Counted from the first letter of the stretch, positions 9,266 to 19,384 are shown. The stretch is 64,000 nucleotides of DNA from Stentor roeselii (GCA_006503475.1 RSEH01000004.1:205920-269919), one strand, 5' to 3'. Notes: generated from the letters alone by a model not told the origin. Program-made: numbers and translations.

Positions 9266-9550
9266 ATGGGGAAACGTACCAAGAAGGTCGGAATCGTTGG
9301 AAAATACGCTACTCGGTATGGAGCCTCTCTAAGGAAAATGGTCAAGAAAATCGAAATTTCACAACACGACACCTATGTCTGCATGTTTTGTGGAAAAAAA
9401 GCACTGAGCAGGACCTCTGTCGGCATTTGGCATTGCAAGAAGTGTAAAAAGACTATCGCTGGAGGCGCCTGGACTCCGACGACCCCTGCTGCACTTGCTG
9501 CCAGACATAACGTGACTCGACTGAGGAAATTGGCGACTTCTGCGGAGTAG
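9266..9550 (+). CDS. RPL37A: Ribosomal protein L37a (eL43), large subunit
   Basis: 94-aa cytosolic ribosomal protein eL43 with its zinc ribbon: CMFCGKK and CKKCKK provide the four Cys ligands. The N-terminal [19 protein letters not shown] and the C-terminal [11 protein letters not shown] are diagnostic. Length and sequence are as expected and there is no intron. Ends in TAG. It shares a 34-bp divergent gap with the FMC1-like gene. Confidence 0.97.
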   Translation: MGKRTKKVGIVGKYATRYGASLRKMVKKIEISQHDTYVCMFCGKKALSRTSVGIWHCKKCKKTIAGGAWTPTTPAALAARHNVTRLRKLATSAE

Positions 9551-9723
9551 ATAGAATAATTTATGTTCAAGGTGTTAGAGGTGAAAGGTTTCATTGGGAT
9601 TAGGAAATTTTAACATTTTTAGAGAATTGGTGAAGAGGTAAAGGAAAGACTTGGAGGGAGGTTATGTTGAAGGAGTTTAGAAGGTTGATAAAATTCTAAT
9701 GATATCTTTGATTAATATCTAAA

Positions 9724-10377
9724 ATGAAGAGCAAATCTTTTAGTCTTAAAAATCTTACAAGTTACTTCAACAATGCAGAAGACTCAAAACAAAAAAAAAG
9801 GTTCATCCTTCCGAAAATCAGCAACTTTGTACCCAGTCATAATCTTCGACGCAAGGAGTCAAAAATTGAACTGAACCGAAAATTATCCTTTTTCGTTGAT
9901 AAAAGCTTCGGAAAAACTGTTCAAAAAGATGAAGAAGTCGATGTGGACCTCTGTGAAAACCTTCCGAAAGCTCCTAGAAATAACTTCAACTCTAACTTTC
10001 AGGATCGGATTTTAATGAAAAAAGAAGTCCCGAAAGTTCCAGTTTTTCATGGAACGAGGACAGTTTTTAAATCAGTTTCGAAGCAAAACATGAAGACCTT
10101 GAAACATGATACAAGCATAAAAAAAGACATAAAAAAAAACATAACAAGAAGAAAAGCTTCTTTCAACACCTCAATGTCGATCTTAAAAGAAAAACACGTA
10201 AAAACTGATCAAAAAGGCAGTTTAGACAAGTCCATCATATTAAACAATCACATAAACGACTACTTCGATCAAATCATCAAAGATTTCGGACTAGAAGAGA
10301 TCACTCCAAGCCCAAACGAAGAAATAAACATTTTCGACCTGTACCTAGACAGTGAATTAAACACTTTAACCGATTAA
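9724..10377 (+). CDS. Hypothetical Lys-rich protein
   Basis: 217-aa unrecognised protein, rich in Lys, Ser and Asn with an acidic C-terminus (EEINIFDLYLDSELN). No membrane segment or known motif is visible; basic clusters such as KKNITRRK could serve nuclear targeting. Its TAA stop lies only 4 bp from the stop of the convergent MORN gene. Codon use resembles the neighbours, which supports it as real. Confidence 0.6.
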   Translation: MKSKSFSLKNLTSYFNNAEDSKQKKRFILPKISNFVPSHNLRRKESKIELNRKLSFFVDKSFGKTVQKDEEVDVDLCENLPKAPRNNFNSNFQDRILMKKEVPKVPVFHGTRTVFKSVSKQNMKTLKHDTSIKKDIKKNITRRKASFNTSMSILKEKHVKTDQKGSLDKSIILNNHINDYFDQIIKDFGLEEITPSPNEEINIFDLYLDSELNTLTD

Positions 10378-10381
10378 CACA

Positions 10382-11437
10382 CTAATTTTTCACTCTTTTG
10401 CCATCAGCCCATTCGCCTTCAAGAACAGAGCCATTTTCATATACAACTTTTCCTCGGCCATGCTGTTTGCCCCCTTTCCAAAGCCCTTCATATCTTTTGC
10501 CGTCAGGCCAATGAAAAACCCCGAAGCCTTCTTTTTTATCCATCACGTACTCGCCTTCGAACTTTCTACCGTCAGGCCATTGAAAAGTACCTTTTCCGTG
10601 CATTTTATTGAAGGCCCAAGAACCGTGAAATTCTCTTCCGTCACTCCAGGAGTATTTTCCGAGCCCGTGAATGTTGTTGCCTTGGAACTCGCCTTGATAA
10701 ACGCTTCCGTCGAGCCATCTGAATACACCGTGTCCTGACTTCTCACCATTTAAGTAACTTCCTTTGTAGCTTGAACCGTCGGGCCAGACTTCGAAACCGT
10801 TTCCGTGCTGCTTGTCGTGCTTCCATTGGCCTTCATAGTAAGAACCGTCGTTGTGAGTGAAAGTTCCTTGCCCATGTGCATTATCATCATTCCACTCACC
10901 TTCATAAACATCTCCATTCGCATGAATAAGTCTTCCAAATCCTTGAGCCTTATCAAATTTCCAAAACCCTTCATATTTCGACCTATCCGGCCAAATCAAA
11001 ATCCCTTTTCCATGTCTTTCCCAGTTATTATTCCACTCCCCAATATAAATCGAGTTATTTTCCAACTTAGTCGCGGGCTTCAGAGTAACTTGAACTTGAT
11101 CATCCTCTTGTTGCGGGTAAATAAACGGCCCAAGTTTTTTTTCAGTTGCTAAAATAAGCGAGTTTGAAAAGTCTGTATTAAAAGTGGCATATTCGTCGTT
11201 TTTCCGACTTTTAAATGTAGGAAAAGTGAAAGTGCTTGGAGTTGAACGGCTTAAAGATGAGAGACTTGAACGGTCGAGGTATCCTCGCATCAAGCTTTGA
11301 AGTTGAATGATTTTTTGAGGCTGGTAAGAAGAGATGTCGTATTCGATTGTGGACTTTGACCGGCCTTCTTCTTTTTCAGTGATTACTTGTTGGTCTTCGT
11401 TGTTGGCTGACTTTAAACATGAACACCTGCTGCCCAT
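10382..11437 (-). CDS. IQ-motif and MORN-repeat protein, likely N-myristoylated
   Basis: 351 aa. It begins MGSRCSCLKS, which fits an N-myristoylation site (Gly2, Ser/Cys at position 6) with nearby Cys residues available for palmitoylation, so membrane attachment is likely. Residues 43-56 (IQLQSLMRGYLDR core) are a good IQ calmodulin-binding motif. From about 131 to 345 there are roughly nine to ten MORN repeats of the form YEGxWxxxxxHGxGxxxWPDGSxY. MORN proteins bind membranes or organise cytoskeleton in protists. The combination suggests a Ca2+/calmodulin-responsive cortical protein; this role is inferred. No intron. Confidence 0.88.
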   Translation of the reverse strand: MGSRCSCLKSANNEDQQVITEKEEGRSKSTIEYDISSYQPQKIIQLQSLMRGYLDRSSLSSLSRSTPSTFTFPTFKSRKNDEYATFNTDFSNSLILATEKKLGPFIYPQQEDDQVQVTLKPATKLENNSIYIGEWNNNWERHGKGILIWPDRSKYEGFWKFDKAQGFGRLIHANGDVYEGEWNDDNAHGQGTFTHNDGSYYEGQWKHDKQHGNGFEVWPDGSSYKGSYLNGEKSGHGVFRWLDGSVYQGEFQGNNIHGLGKYSWSDGREFHGSWAFNKMHGKGTFQWPDGRKFEGEYVMDKKEGFGVFHWPDGKRYEGLWKGGKQHGRGKVVYENGSVLEGEWADGKRVKN

Positions 11438-11622
11438 TTCAATTAGTTTGAAATTATTAAAATGGTTGAGAAAAGGTTGGGATTTGAAAGGTTTTAAAGG
11501 GTTTGGAGATTTTTTTTTAGATGTTTATTGAAATAGTGGCTTGCTTAATTGATAGGATTAGAATCAATTAATATTTTAGGTTATTGATAAAGAATAATGG
11601 CAATTGGATTATTTTAAGTTAT

Positions 11623-14600
11623 TCAGAAATCAGGATTTCTTAAACTGAACCCGTCATCTTGAGGGACCCAATTCATGCTAGACTTATCGATTTCTTTAAT
11701 GATAATGCTTTCAATTCCAGAGTAGTCTTGAGGCTTTTTTTTCCTGACATAGATGATGAAAAATACGTAATACCACTCGTTATGCTCGTATTTTCGGTGA
11801 AATTTGAAAGGTTTTTTAGTTTTTTCTTCGATTTGGTCTTTATCAATCCCACAGATAAAGCATTTACTTGCCTGGTCTTTAATATTAGATTCTTTTTCTC
11901 CTCTAATAATTGCGAAAGCATTAATGATGACTCCTGTCAAGATACTCCAAAGTATAATAAAAATGATGATATTATTGATGTTGTCATACAAAAACATTGA
12001 AAATCTGAGTTGTCCATAATAAGGGTTATTCAAAAAAGTATAATACCCGACCCCTCCTGTATTCTTGATTCCTTCTAAAATCGAGTAAAAAGTGCACATC
12101 AAGAGACTTTCACAGTTACCAATAAAGTAAGAACTGAAGTAAATATAAGAAAACAATGAAAAAATGTACATCACAATCACTATAAAAACCAGTAAAAGAA
12201 CTATCGATTTCCATGGTTGAATCACTGAAATGATCACACTTTGAAGGATCGGAAACAGGTACAAAAAGTCTAAAAGATGAAAAGCGAAGAAAAAAACATG
12301 ATAAAAACACCCTAGAACTGAAAAAGCCAAATAACAAGACAAATAGATTGTCTCAAGGTTCATGTAAACGTAAAGTATTCTGAATAAAAGATGGTTTTTA
12401 ATCAGTGAGTACTTTGATCGCTTTGATTTCTTGAAGATCACTGGAACTGTTTTCAGGTAATAAAAAATCACGATCAAAATACTGCTGATTAAATGGATTA
12501 TTTCTAATGCGTGGAAAACTCGGAAGATATTGGCATTTGCTGTCAACATGCTCACTGTTAAGTTTAATGAATCTTCTGAGCTGTAATATTCGAGCGTCAG
12601 GGAAAATAAAGCGATTGCGCTTAGAAAGGCTAGAATTTTCCAGTAGATAATTTGGGACATTACTTTTACTATTCGGTAACTTGAGATCATTTTAGATACT
12701 AAGGCTTCGTGCTCTATGTGGTCTTTAATGTCAGCTACCCGACTTAGCAGGTACTCCAACTTATTCTTATTGGAAGATCGATCCGCATGATAATGAAAGT
12801 CATACTTCATTTCTTCACTTAATTTCTTGCATTCCTGATCAAGCCAAAAATAAATCTTACACAAAATACCTCCAGGAAGCATAACATCTATATTCCCAGT
12901 ACTTTCCTCATAAAACTTTATAGCTTTTTCATAAACTTCTTTATTTTCTTTCTCAGAGTTTCCTTCTCTATAAACCTCAGGAACTACCTGATTTTTTTTT
13001 CGAATAGGTAAAATTGATTGATTATTTTCACTTTCTTCATTTTCCTCAGTCATATAAATATCTCTATCCAAATAATTAAAAGTTCCCTTATCAAACTTAA
13101 CTTCAGGTAGTAAAGCTTTAACCATTTTTTTATTTTCTCTTGTAGGGTTATCCTGAAAGACTCTAAAAAGATGATAAATCAAGATACCAACTTGCAAAGA
13201 AACATTAATTTCATTTTTTTTCTCTTTATTCCCTGAATCCCCCAGTTCATTTGATTTATTTTTCACGAAACTTCCTGATTTTCTATAATCTTTATCTGAA
13301 ATCGCCTTGAATCCCTCAACCATGTTAGTCCTGAGTGTTTCTATGCTGATAGTCCTAAGCAACCGAGACAAGATATACTTGTCCTCATTTCCTTCAATAA
13401 GACTGTGAAGGGTCATCAAAGCTTTATGCTTAAGAGTCGTGATTTCTTCTTTCTCAAGTAAAACACCTCGAGTCCAAGTTGAGTCCAACAAGCTTTGATA
13501 TGATTTATAAGACTGCAAATCATTTGTTTTTTCATTTATTCCAAGTAACTCGTTGGTGATCTCCACGAAGTTCGAGTCGATCACTGCCCTTTGGTTTTCT
13601 TTGCATGGCCCTTGACACATCTCGGTTAAAGTGTCGAAACAAAGACCTGCTGCCTTGAAAGTTGTTTTTTCCTTCGATTTGATCAGGTTTTCTAACAGGA
13701 TAAGAATTGAGTTTATGAAATTGAAACTGATTAAAGACTTGTCTTGAACACGAAGGTAGTTTTGAAGCTGGGTGTTGTGATTTTCGCATAAAAGCTTTGA
13801 GAGTTCTAAACTTCGGCAAATGGGTTTGAAGGAGTTTTCGCTTTTTTCTTTTGAGGATGGCTTGAATCGCAGTAGGATGTTTGAAAGAGATTTGAAGAAG
13901 ACTTCTGACTCTTGGTTATTGATAAAAAAGTTGTAAAATAAGTTTTGGGTCTCAGTTGTTCCGTTTTTTAGGATTTTTATCAGGAGGACTAATATTTTTT
14001 GGAATATTATTGATTCTGTGTCTCGTTCACTTAGAATCTGGAGCATCAGGCTAAGACCGTTAAGTCCTTCTAATTCCTTTATACATTCAATTCCTTTATT
14101 TTTTTTATTTTCTTCTGACTCGTCTTTTGACTCGTGAATAACAAGTGTCTTCAGTATCAGGATACTAAGAAGAACAGTTTTTTTAGAGATTTTTCGGGTT
14201 TTGTAGTACTTTATGATCTGGAGAAGCTCGCTTATGATTGACTTGAGGTCTTGAGCTTCTGTTTTAGCCTTTAAAATGATATCCGCGATGTTATATCTTT
14301 CACTTTTTTTACGTTCTTTTAAAATTTTGTTGCCTTTAAGCATACCTTTAAGTTCATCTAAATTATCACTTTTGAATGACAAAGGTTTATTCTGGGCTTC
14401 CATCTCCAGATGATAACTGTAATTCAAGCTAAAAGTTCTTGACAACTGATTCAAATTCTCACCCATTTCAACATCTAAAAAATTCTCATCTCTTCCTTGT
14501 CTGTTAATTACCTGATTCAAGAAATCTCTACAGATAATTGAGAGTTCATCTTTAATATCAAGATCTAAAGAGTAAATTTCAGAATATTTCTTTAAAATCT

Positions 14601-17600
14601 TTACAATTAGACTTATTCTTTCAGGGGAAACATCAAAAATGTTATTTCCATTTCGTTTTACCAGGTCTGTCAATTCATTATAATAAATAGTTTTATCAAG
14701 TCTTTGCTTAGAGTCCAAATAAACCTCATAAAACAATTCAAGTAAAGGAATAAGCATTGGTGTGAATTTTTTATCTTCTTCAGACCTTTTTAAAAGTTCA
14801 AATAAAGTTTTGAGTTTTAGGATTTTTTTACATTTAGACTCATTAATTTCAACATCCATGATGCCAGTAGTCGACTTGCTCATCACTCTAAATAACTGTG
14901 CATGATAAGCGATAGGCTGGTCATTCATGTTGATAACTTCAAACCGAAATTCAACTTCTACATTATTTTTAACATTTTCACAGTAACAGAGTGTTTCATA
15001 ATGGTTCCGATCTAACAGACAGTTCATGACTTTCAACTGAATATCAAGAATCGGCTCTTTATCAACGATTTGAATCACTTCAAATATACGAAGAAACCTG
15101 GCCTGCCGTCCATGGCGGAAAATGCAGTCAATAAATAAGTGAATAAATGAATAATCTACAGATGTGCAAAGTTCATAGTTATTTTTGTAAATTTCACAAA
15201 CTGTTTCGATTTGACCTAAATCGTGCTGCAGGTAATTCAAAAACAGTTTTAGATGTTTTTTGAAATATTCTTGATGAAGTTTGTGATCTTTTATGATTTT
15301 TGAGAGAATTTCGTAAACTAATCTTAAAATTTCTTTGATCTTTTCGTCATTTTCGATTAAATATTCACAATCTATAATGAATCTCATTAGGATTACGTGG
15401 ATTTTCAGGTTAAAGAAGATATTTTGTCGAATCTTTGAAATCTCTTCAGTTCCAGGAAAGGATGCTTCTTTTATCAAACTTGAATTCACGTTTAAGAGAG
15501 TCGAAAAATTCTTTAAAATTTCTAAAAACTCTTCATATCGAGGATCGCTTGGGTTGGGTACCCAAATTTCTGACTTTTCAGCAATTTCAATGAAATAGCT
15601 TTTCTTTTTTTTCAAGTAATTATGGACTTCAATATCGATCACATCTTTCAAGTACTCGATTTTATTGATATTGGAAATTGTCTCGCGTAGGACATAACAG
15701 GACCTGATGAAAATGCTCAGAGTCTGTGACTTGACTTCAAACCTTTTTGTCTGGATGAAAAGATCCAAGAGTTTTACCAAGAATTTTGTAGAGACTATTG
15801 AATAATTCGAGATACTGCCTTCTTTTTTAATAACTTGAGGAATTGCTTCAAGTAGTGCAAAAACATCTTGAAAAGCTATATTTTCTGCAAAGAGATTTTT
15901 TAAGATGTCATCTTGACGCCAGTTTAGATAAAATGAAATTGCTTGAAGGATCTCGATGATGCAGTCTTCGTTTAAATCATAAGAATTTGAATCATTTTTC
16001 TGGGTTGAGCTGAGATAGTTAAAGATTTTTGTTGAATATTTTAAAACTGTTGATTTTTTAGCTTTTTGTTTTCTGAGAAACTCGAAGTTTGCTTCTACTT
16101 TTTTTTCTTTGGAGTAGACTTCAGGGTTGGAGTTTTTTGAATTGATATGGAAGATAAAATCGCCTTTTATCAGCTTTAATAGAAGTTTTATTAGCTGTGC
16201 TTGGTCATCGCTTCTGGTGGGATTAAACATTCTGAATCTGCTCATGAGGTTTATTAATTTTAACAGTTCTAACTGATAAATTTGAGCTGAATGATTAGGT
16301 CTACTAAAATGAGAAATCAAGTAATTTTTCAAATCAATTATCATCTTTTCAGTTTCATTCTGTTTAACAGGAGAATTTTCAAACTGGTAATTTCCAGGAG
16401 AGAGTTCATTTTCATTAATATTTTCCGGTAAAACTTGATTATTAAATACTTCCCTGATACTATTCCTCTCCTTCTTATCAACAACATAATCAGGAATATC
16501 ATTAATAAATCTCGGTGCGACATCAACATAAGCTTTACTGACCAAAGAAAGAAACGAAGCCTGAAGTTTAAAATCAACATCAAAATTTGTAACATCTCCC
16601 TGCTTCACATTAACATAATTTATCAATACAGGAAGTGGAAACCAAGCAGTAACCATATTAATACAGTTATAATTCCTTCCTTCACACAAATTAACAAGCA
16701 ACTCAATCAACTTCATAAATTTTAACTTTTCATAAGAATAAGAGTTTTCATCATCTTTCTTAAAAAGATCTTCAATCTTCTCCTCGATCTGATCAGAACC
16801 GATTCTCAATAAAAAACTAAAACCATTATTTTCTGGAAGCTTAAAAAATTTCGGATCATTCAGCAGGTCTTTAATGATCAGGTCTTGATTTGAAGACATT
16901 CCCTGCCCTTCACAAACTGAAACTTTCAGCAAAAAATCAACATATTTTAATTTTTGCTCTTCTTCAATCTTGTTGACTTTATGTTTAATCAAACTCTTGA
17001 ATTGAGATGAGAGACTTTCATTACCTTCAATTAAATCGATATGCTCTTTAATCAATTTCTGAATTGAAGATGAGAATTTATGATGGCCTTCACGAAAGTC
17101 TTCTATGATGCTGATCAAGTTTCTTGAAATTTCTGGATCCCATTTGATGAATTTCTGGAAAAGTTCACTTTTGTTTAGAACTTCTGACTTGTTTTTTGTG
17201 TTTTCTTTACAAAGTAGGACTAGAATAGAAAAGATCTGTTTGACTGACTGTTTGTTTTCAGGTGAATTGTGGACATCAAGGATGTTGAATAGTTTATCGA
17301 AAATCAGCTGTTTTCTTAGAATGTCTTGACGAGACTTGCAAATTTCTCCAACCATGTCACTTTCACTTGAAATGTTGAAATTTTTATTAAGGATAAAATT
17401 TTCCAAGATTTTCAAGCATTTTTCTAGAGACTTTAAAAATGAATCATCTAATTTTTTCACAAAGAAGAATTTATTCAAAGGAATACTGATAATTTCTTTA
17501 GAAGAGTCTTGATTATACATTTCTTTTTGAAGAGGTTTGTAAAGTTTATCTAGTCTTGAAATGATCTCGTCTGCATAGGCCACGTCAGTTGAGATCTCTT

Positions 17601-18762
17601 CATTGCACTTGAAGACCTGGAAATAAATATTATCATTTTTCTGGCTTTCAAGAATTGGATAACATTTTTCCATTTGAAGATACTGCATACTGAGATATTT
17701 CTTTTCAATTTGATTTTGAATAGTGCAGTATTGCGATTTGATATACTTGGAATCGGTTTTATTGATAGGGTCAATTATCCAGTTTGAGTATACCAAATTA
17801 AGATCACTCAGAGTGAAACTCAATAAACTTTGAGCTTTTCGATTAATTGAAGGATTACTAAACACAGAACTGTTTCTCATAGACTTCAACTCCAGGGTCA
17901 GATACATTTTTTTGGTGATGTGCCTGATTCTATACACCCCTTTCGGAACGATTCCACAAGGCGAGTCTTTTTCAATTCTCCAAAGACACTTATGCAGTTC
18001 GATGTCATTAGTAAAAACAATATCATCTCCATCACTCACAGTGAGACTCATATTATTCTCACTATCCTTAATAAAAACATAATTCCAGCTAAAAATCCCA
18101 CTTTGTTCATTTTCACTATCAGAGCAAGTAAGTTCAAGTTTTACTTTCGACTTATTTTCAAAGCTGGCAAAAGTTTTTTCTTCATACTTAAAGAAATAAA
18201 TAGGTGCAGTCAATTTGGAAATCCAGATCTCGAAGTAAACCTTGTCGCCATTCATCAATTTCGACCTTTCTTTCTGAAAATTAAAAACTGGCTCTAGTCG
18301 AATAAGGCAAGTGTCATCCGGGTTGTCCTTAAGTTTAAATTTTAAATGTTCGTTAGAAGAGCTTGAAGAACTCTCCAACTGGACCCCGAGGTATTTCCCC
18401 GTTGCAAGGTGTTGAAGTTCGACATTCGAACTTACGGTTACTGATGAACCGATTGCTTTGGAGTAATGATGCATGTTGTTCATCATTTCTAGTCTTAGAG
18501 ACTCGATGTTGATGTTTGAGTCTTTGGGATTTGAGGAGGCTTCGGAATTTAAGAGCTGAGTCTGGATCAGGTTTATTGATTTTGGAAGAATTCGGAAGGC
18601 TGATAAGTATTGGTCTTGCTGTGAAGGGTCTTGCTGTGAAGGGTCTGGATGCCAGATTAGGCTTGAGTGGGTTAGACCTTTGCCGAATAGGTATTGGTTA
18701 TCGCAGTTTAGCTTTATTATATCGCCGTATTTTAGAACCCCTGTTTCTTCCTGGTTCGACAT
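11623..18762 (-). CDS. IP3 receptor-type intracellular Ca2+ release channel
   Basis: 2379-aa member of the IP3R/RyR family, encoded without an intron. The N-terminus (YGDIIKLNCDNQYLFG, then MIR-like segments LATGKYLGV and RHITKKMYLTLE) matches the beta-trefoil/MIR region. The large middle is helical, as in RIH/armadillo regions. The pore module occupies about residues 2030-2290, with several membrane helices, the segment CESLLMCTFYSILEGI, the filter NTGGVGYY (Gly2236-Tyr2240) and S6 reading GVIINAFAIIRGEKE. The C-terminal zinc site is complete: CFIC (Cys2301, Cys2304) and His2322/His2327, followed by NEWYYVFF and the DYSGIES motif. Metazoan IP3R filters read GGGVGD; here Asp is Tyr. IP3 binding cannot be judged by eye. 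Ciliates are known to carry many such channels in ER, contractile vacuole and cortical stores. Confidence 0.92.
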   Translation of the reverse strand: MSNQEETGVLKYGDIIKLNCDNQYLFGKGLTHSSLIWHPDPSQQDPSQQDQYLSAFRILPKSINLIQTQLLNSEASSNPKDSNINIESLRLEMMNNMHHYSKAIGSSVTVSSNVELQHLATGKYLGVQLESSSSSSNEHLKFKLKDNPDDTCLIRLEPVFNFQKERSKLMNGDKVYFEIWISKLTAPIYFFKYEEKTFASFENKSKVKLELTCSDSENEQSGIFSWNYVFIKDSENNMSLTVSDGDDIVFTNDIELHKCLWRIEKDSPCGIVPKGVYRIRHITKKMYLTLELKSMRNSSVFSNPSINRKAQSLLSFTLSDLNLVYSNWIIDPINKTDSKYIKSQYCTIQNQIEKKYLSMQYLQMEKCYPILESQKNDNIYFQVFKCNEEISTDVAYADEIISRLDKLYKPLQKEMYNQDSSKEIISIPLNKFFFVKKLDDSFLKSLEKCLKILENFILNKNFNISSESDMVGEICKSRQDILRKQLIFDKLFNILDVHNSPENKQSVKQIFSILVLLCKENTKNKSEVLNKSELFQKFIKWDPEISRNLISIIEDFREGHHKFSSSIQKLIKEHIDLIEGNESLSSQFKSLIKHKVNKIEEEQKLKYVDFLLKVSVCEGQGMSSNQDLIIKDLLNDPKFFKLPENNGFSFLLRIGSDQIEEKIEDLFKKDDENSYSYEKLKFMKLIELLVNLCEGRNYNCINMVTAWFPLPVLINYVNVKQGDVTNFDVDFKLQASFLSLVSKAYVDVAPRFINDIPDYVVDKKERNSIREVFNNQVLPENINENELSPGNYQFENSPVKQNETEKMIIDLKNYLISHFSRPNHSAQIYQLELLKLINLMSRFRMFNPTRSDDQAQLIKLLLKLIKGDFIFHINSKNSNPEVYSKEKKVEANFEFLRKQKAKKSTVLKYSTKIFNYLSSTQKNDSNSYDLNEDCIIEILQAISFYLNWRQDDILKNLFAENIAFQDVFALLEAIPQVIKKEGSISNYSIVSTKFLVKLLDLFIQTKRFEVKSQTLSIFIRSCYVLRETISNINKIEYLKDVIDIEVHNYLKKKKSYFIEIAEKSEIWVPNPSDPRYEEFLEILKNFSTLLNVNSSLIKEASFPGTEEISKIRQNIFFNLKIHVILMRFIIDCEYLIENDEKIKEILRLVYEILSKIIKDHKLHQEYFKKHLKLFLNYLQHDLGQIETVCEIYKNNYELCTSVDYSFIHLFIDCIFRHGRQARFLRIFEVIQIVDKEPILDIQLKVMNCLLDRNHYETLCYCENVKNNVEVEFRFEVINMNDQPIAYHAQLFRVMSKSTTGIMDVEINESKCKKILKLKTLFELLKRSEEDKKFTPMLIPLLELFYEVYLDSKQRLDKTIYYNELTDLVKRNGNNIFDVSPERISLIVKILKKYSEIYSLDLDIKDELSIICRDFLNQVINRQGRDENFLDVEMGENLNQLSRTFSLNYSYHLEMEAQNKPLSFKSDNLDELKGMLKGNKILKERKKSERYNIADIILKAKTEAQDLKSIISELLQIIKYYKTRKISKKTVLLSILILKTLVIHESKDESEENKKNKGIECIKELEGLNGLSLMLQILSERDTESIIFQKILVLLIKILKNGTTETQNLFYNFFINNQESEVFFKSLSNILLRFKPSSKEKSENSFKPICRSLELSKLLCENHNTQLQNYLRVQDKSLISFNFINSILILLENLIKSKEKTTFKAAGLCFDTLTEMCQGPCKENQRAVIDSNFVEITNELLGINEKTNDLQSYKSYQSLLDSTWTRGVLLEKEEITTLKHKALMTLHSLIEGNEDKYILSRLLRTISIETLRTNMVEGFKAISDKDYRKSGSFVKNKSNELGDSGNKEKKNEINVSLQVGILIYHLFRVFQDNPTRENKKMVKALLPEVKFDKGTFNYLDRDIYMTEENEESENNQSILPIRKKNQVVPEVYREGNSEKENKEVYEKAIKFYEESTGNIDVMLPGGILCKIYFWLDQECKKLSEEMKYDFHYHADRSSNKNKLEYLLSRVADIKDHIEHEALVSKMISSYRIVKVMSQIIYWKILAFLSAIALFSLTLEYYSSEDSLNLTVSMLTANANIFRVFHALEIIHLISSILIVIFYYLKTVPVIFKKSKRSKYSLIKNHLLFRILYVYMNLETIYLSCYLAFSVLGCFYHVFFFAFHLLDFLYLFPILQSVIISVIQPWKSIVLLLVFIVIVMYIFSLFSYIYFSSYFIGNCESLLMCTFYSILEGIKNTGGVGYYTFLNNPYYGQLRFSMFLYDNINNIIIFIILWSILTGVIINAFAIIRGEKESNIKDQASKCFICGIDKDQIEEKTKKPFKFHRKYEHNEWYYVFFIIYVRKKKPQDYSGIESIIIKEIDKSSMNWVPQDDGFSLRNPDF

Positions 18763-18768
18763 TTATAA

Positions 18769-19341
18769 ATGAATGAAAAGTGCAGGACAGATAGAAAAGC
18801 AACGAGGCGGAAAATCCGAAACAAAATTCAAACCCTCGTAAAAAAAGCTGTCGAAATTTCAGATAGTGGCTGCGAAATTCTTCTAATAATCAACTACCAA
18901 GAAACCAGAAATTGGATTCAATACAGTTCTTCTGAATCTGAATCACTATTTTTCAGGTTTCAAATGGCGAAGAAAGATCTAGAAAAAGTAGAAGAATACA
19001 ACAACACTAACTACGAGAAATTTTCGTCTTCTCTCGGTGTTGTTGACGACTCAATATCCCCAAGACCATCAAAACTCCTGAAATCACGAGACACTTTTTC
19101 CGACTCCCAGACTATTAAATCTGCTGGGTTCGGAAAGATAGAAAAGTTCGATGAAGGTGCGACAAGCACAGGTGTAACTTCAACAGTCTGCCCCAGCATT
19201 TTTCCGGCACCCACCGTAAAGAAACCTCCAGACGTCCAGCCTTCATCCTTCATTTTTGAAGAAAAAACGAAAGAAGTTGAAGAAAATTCATCATCAGAAT
19301 TCGATTTTGAAACATATTTTTCTGCAGCTGGTCAGACTTAA
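18769..19341 (+). CDS. MADS-box-like protein (tentative)
   Basis: 190 aa. Residues 9-54 resemble a MADS domain: a basic stretch RKATRRKIRNK, then LVKKAVEIS, then CEILLIIN and a final strand ending IQYSS, comparable to the TFxKRxxGLxKKAxELS...VLLI...Y.FSS pattern of SRF/MEF2 proteins. The rest is low-complexity, Ser/Pro-rich and acidic at the end (EFDFETYF), as in activation regions. If correct it is a DNA-binding transcription factor. An alternative start at 18964 (MAKKDLEK) would remove this domain. The ATG at 18769 lies only 6 bp from the divergent start of the IP3R-like gene. The family call is uncertain. Confidence 0.5.
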   Translation: MNEKCRTDRKATRRKIRNKIQTLVKKAVEISDSGCEILLIINYQETRNWIQYSSSESESLFFRFQMAKKDLEKVEEYNNTNYEKFSSSLGVVDDSISPRPSKLLKSRDTFSDSQTIKSAGFGKIEKFDEGATSTGVTSTVCPSIFPAPTVKKPPDVQPSSFIFEEKTKEVEENSSSEFDFETYFSAAGQT

Positions 19342-19384
19342 TTTAATTAAACCTTGACTTTTATAATTCCAGGAATAAATTATC

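Noticed and set aside
10460-11152. Long antisense frames opposite the MORN gene
   Set aside because: They arise from the Gly/Trp/Glu-rich repeats of the MORN gene on the other strand and have no independent features.
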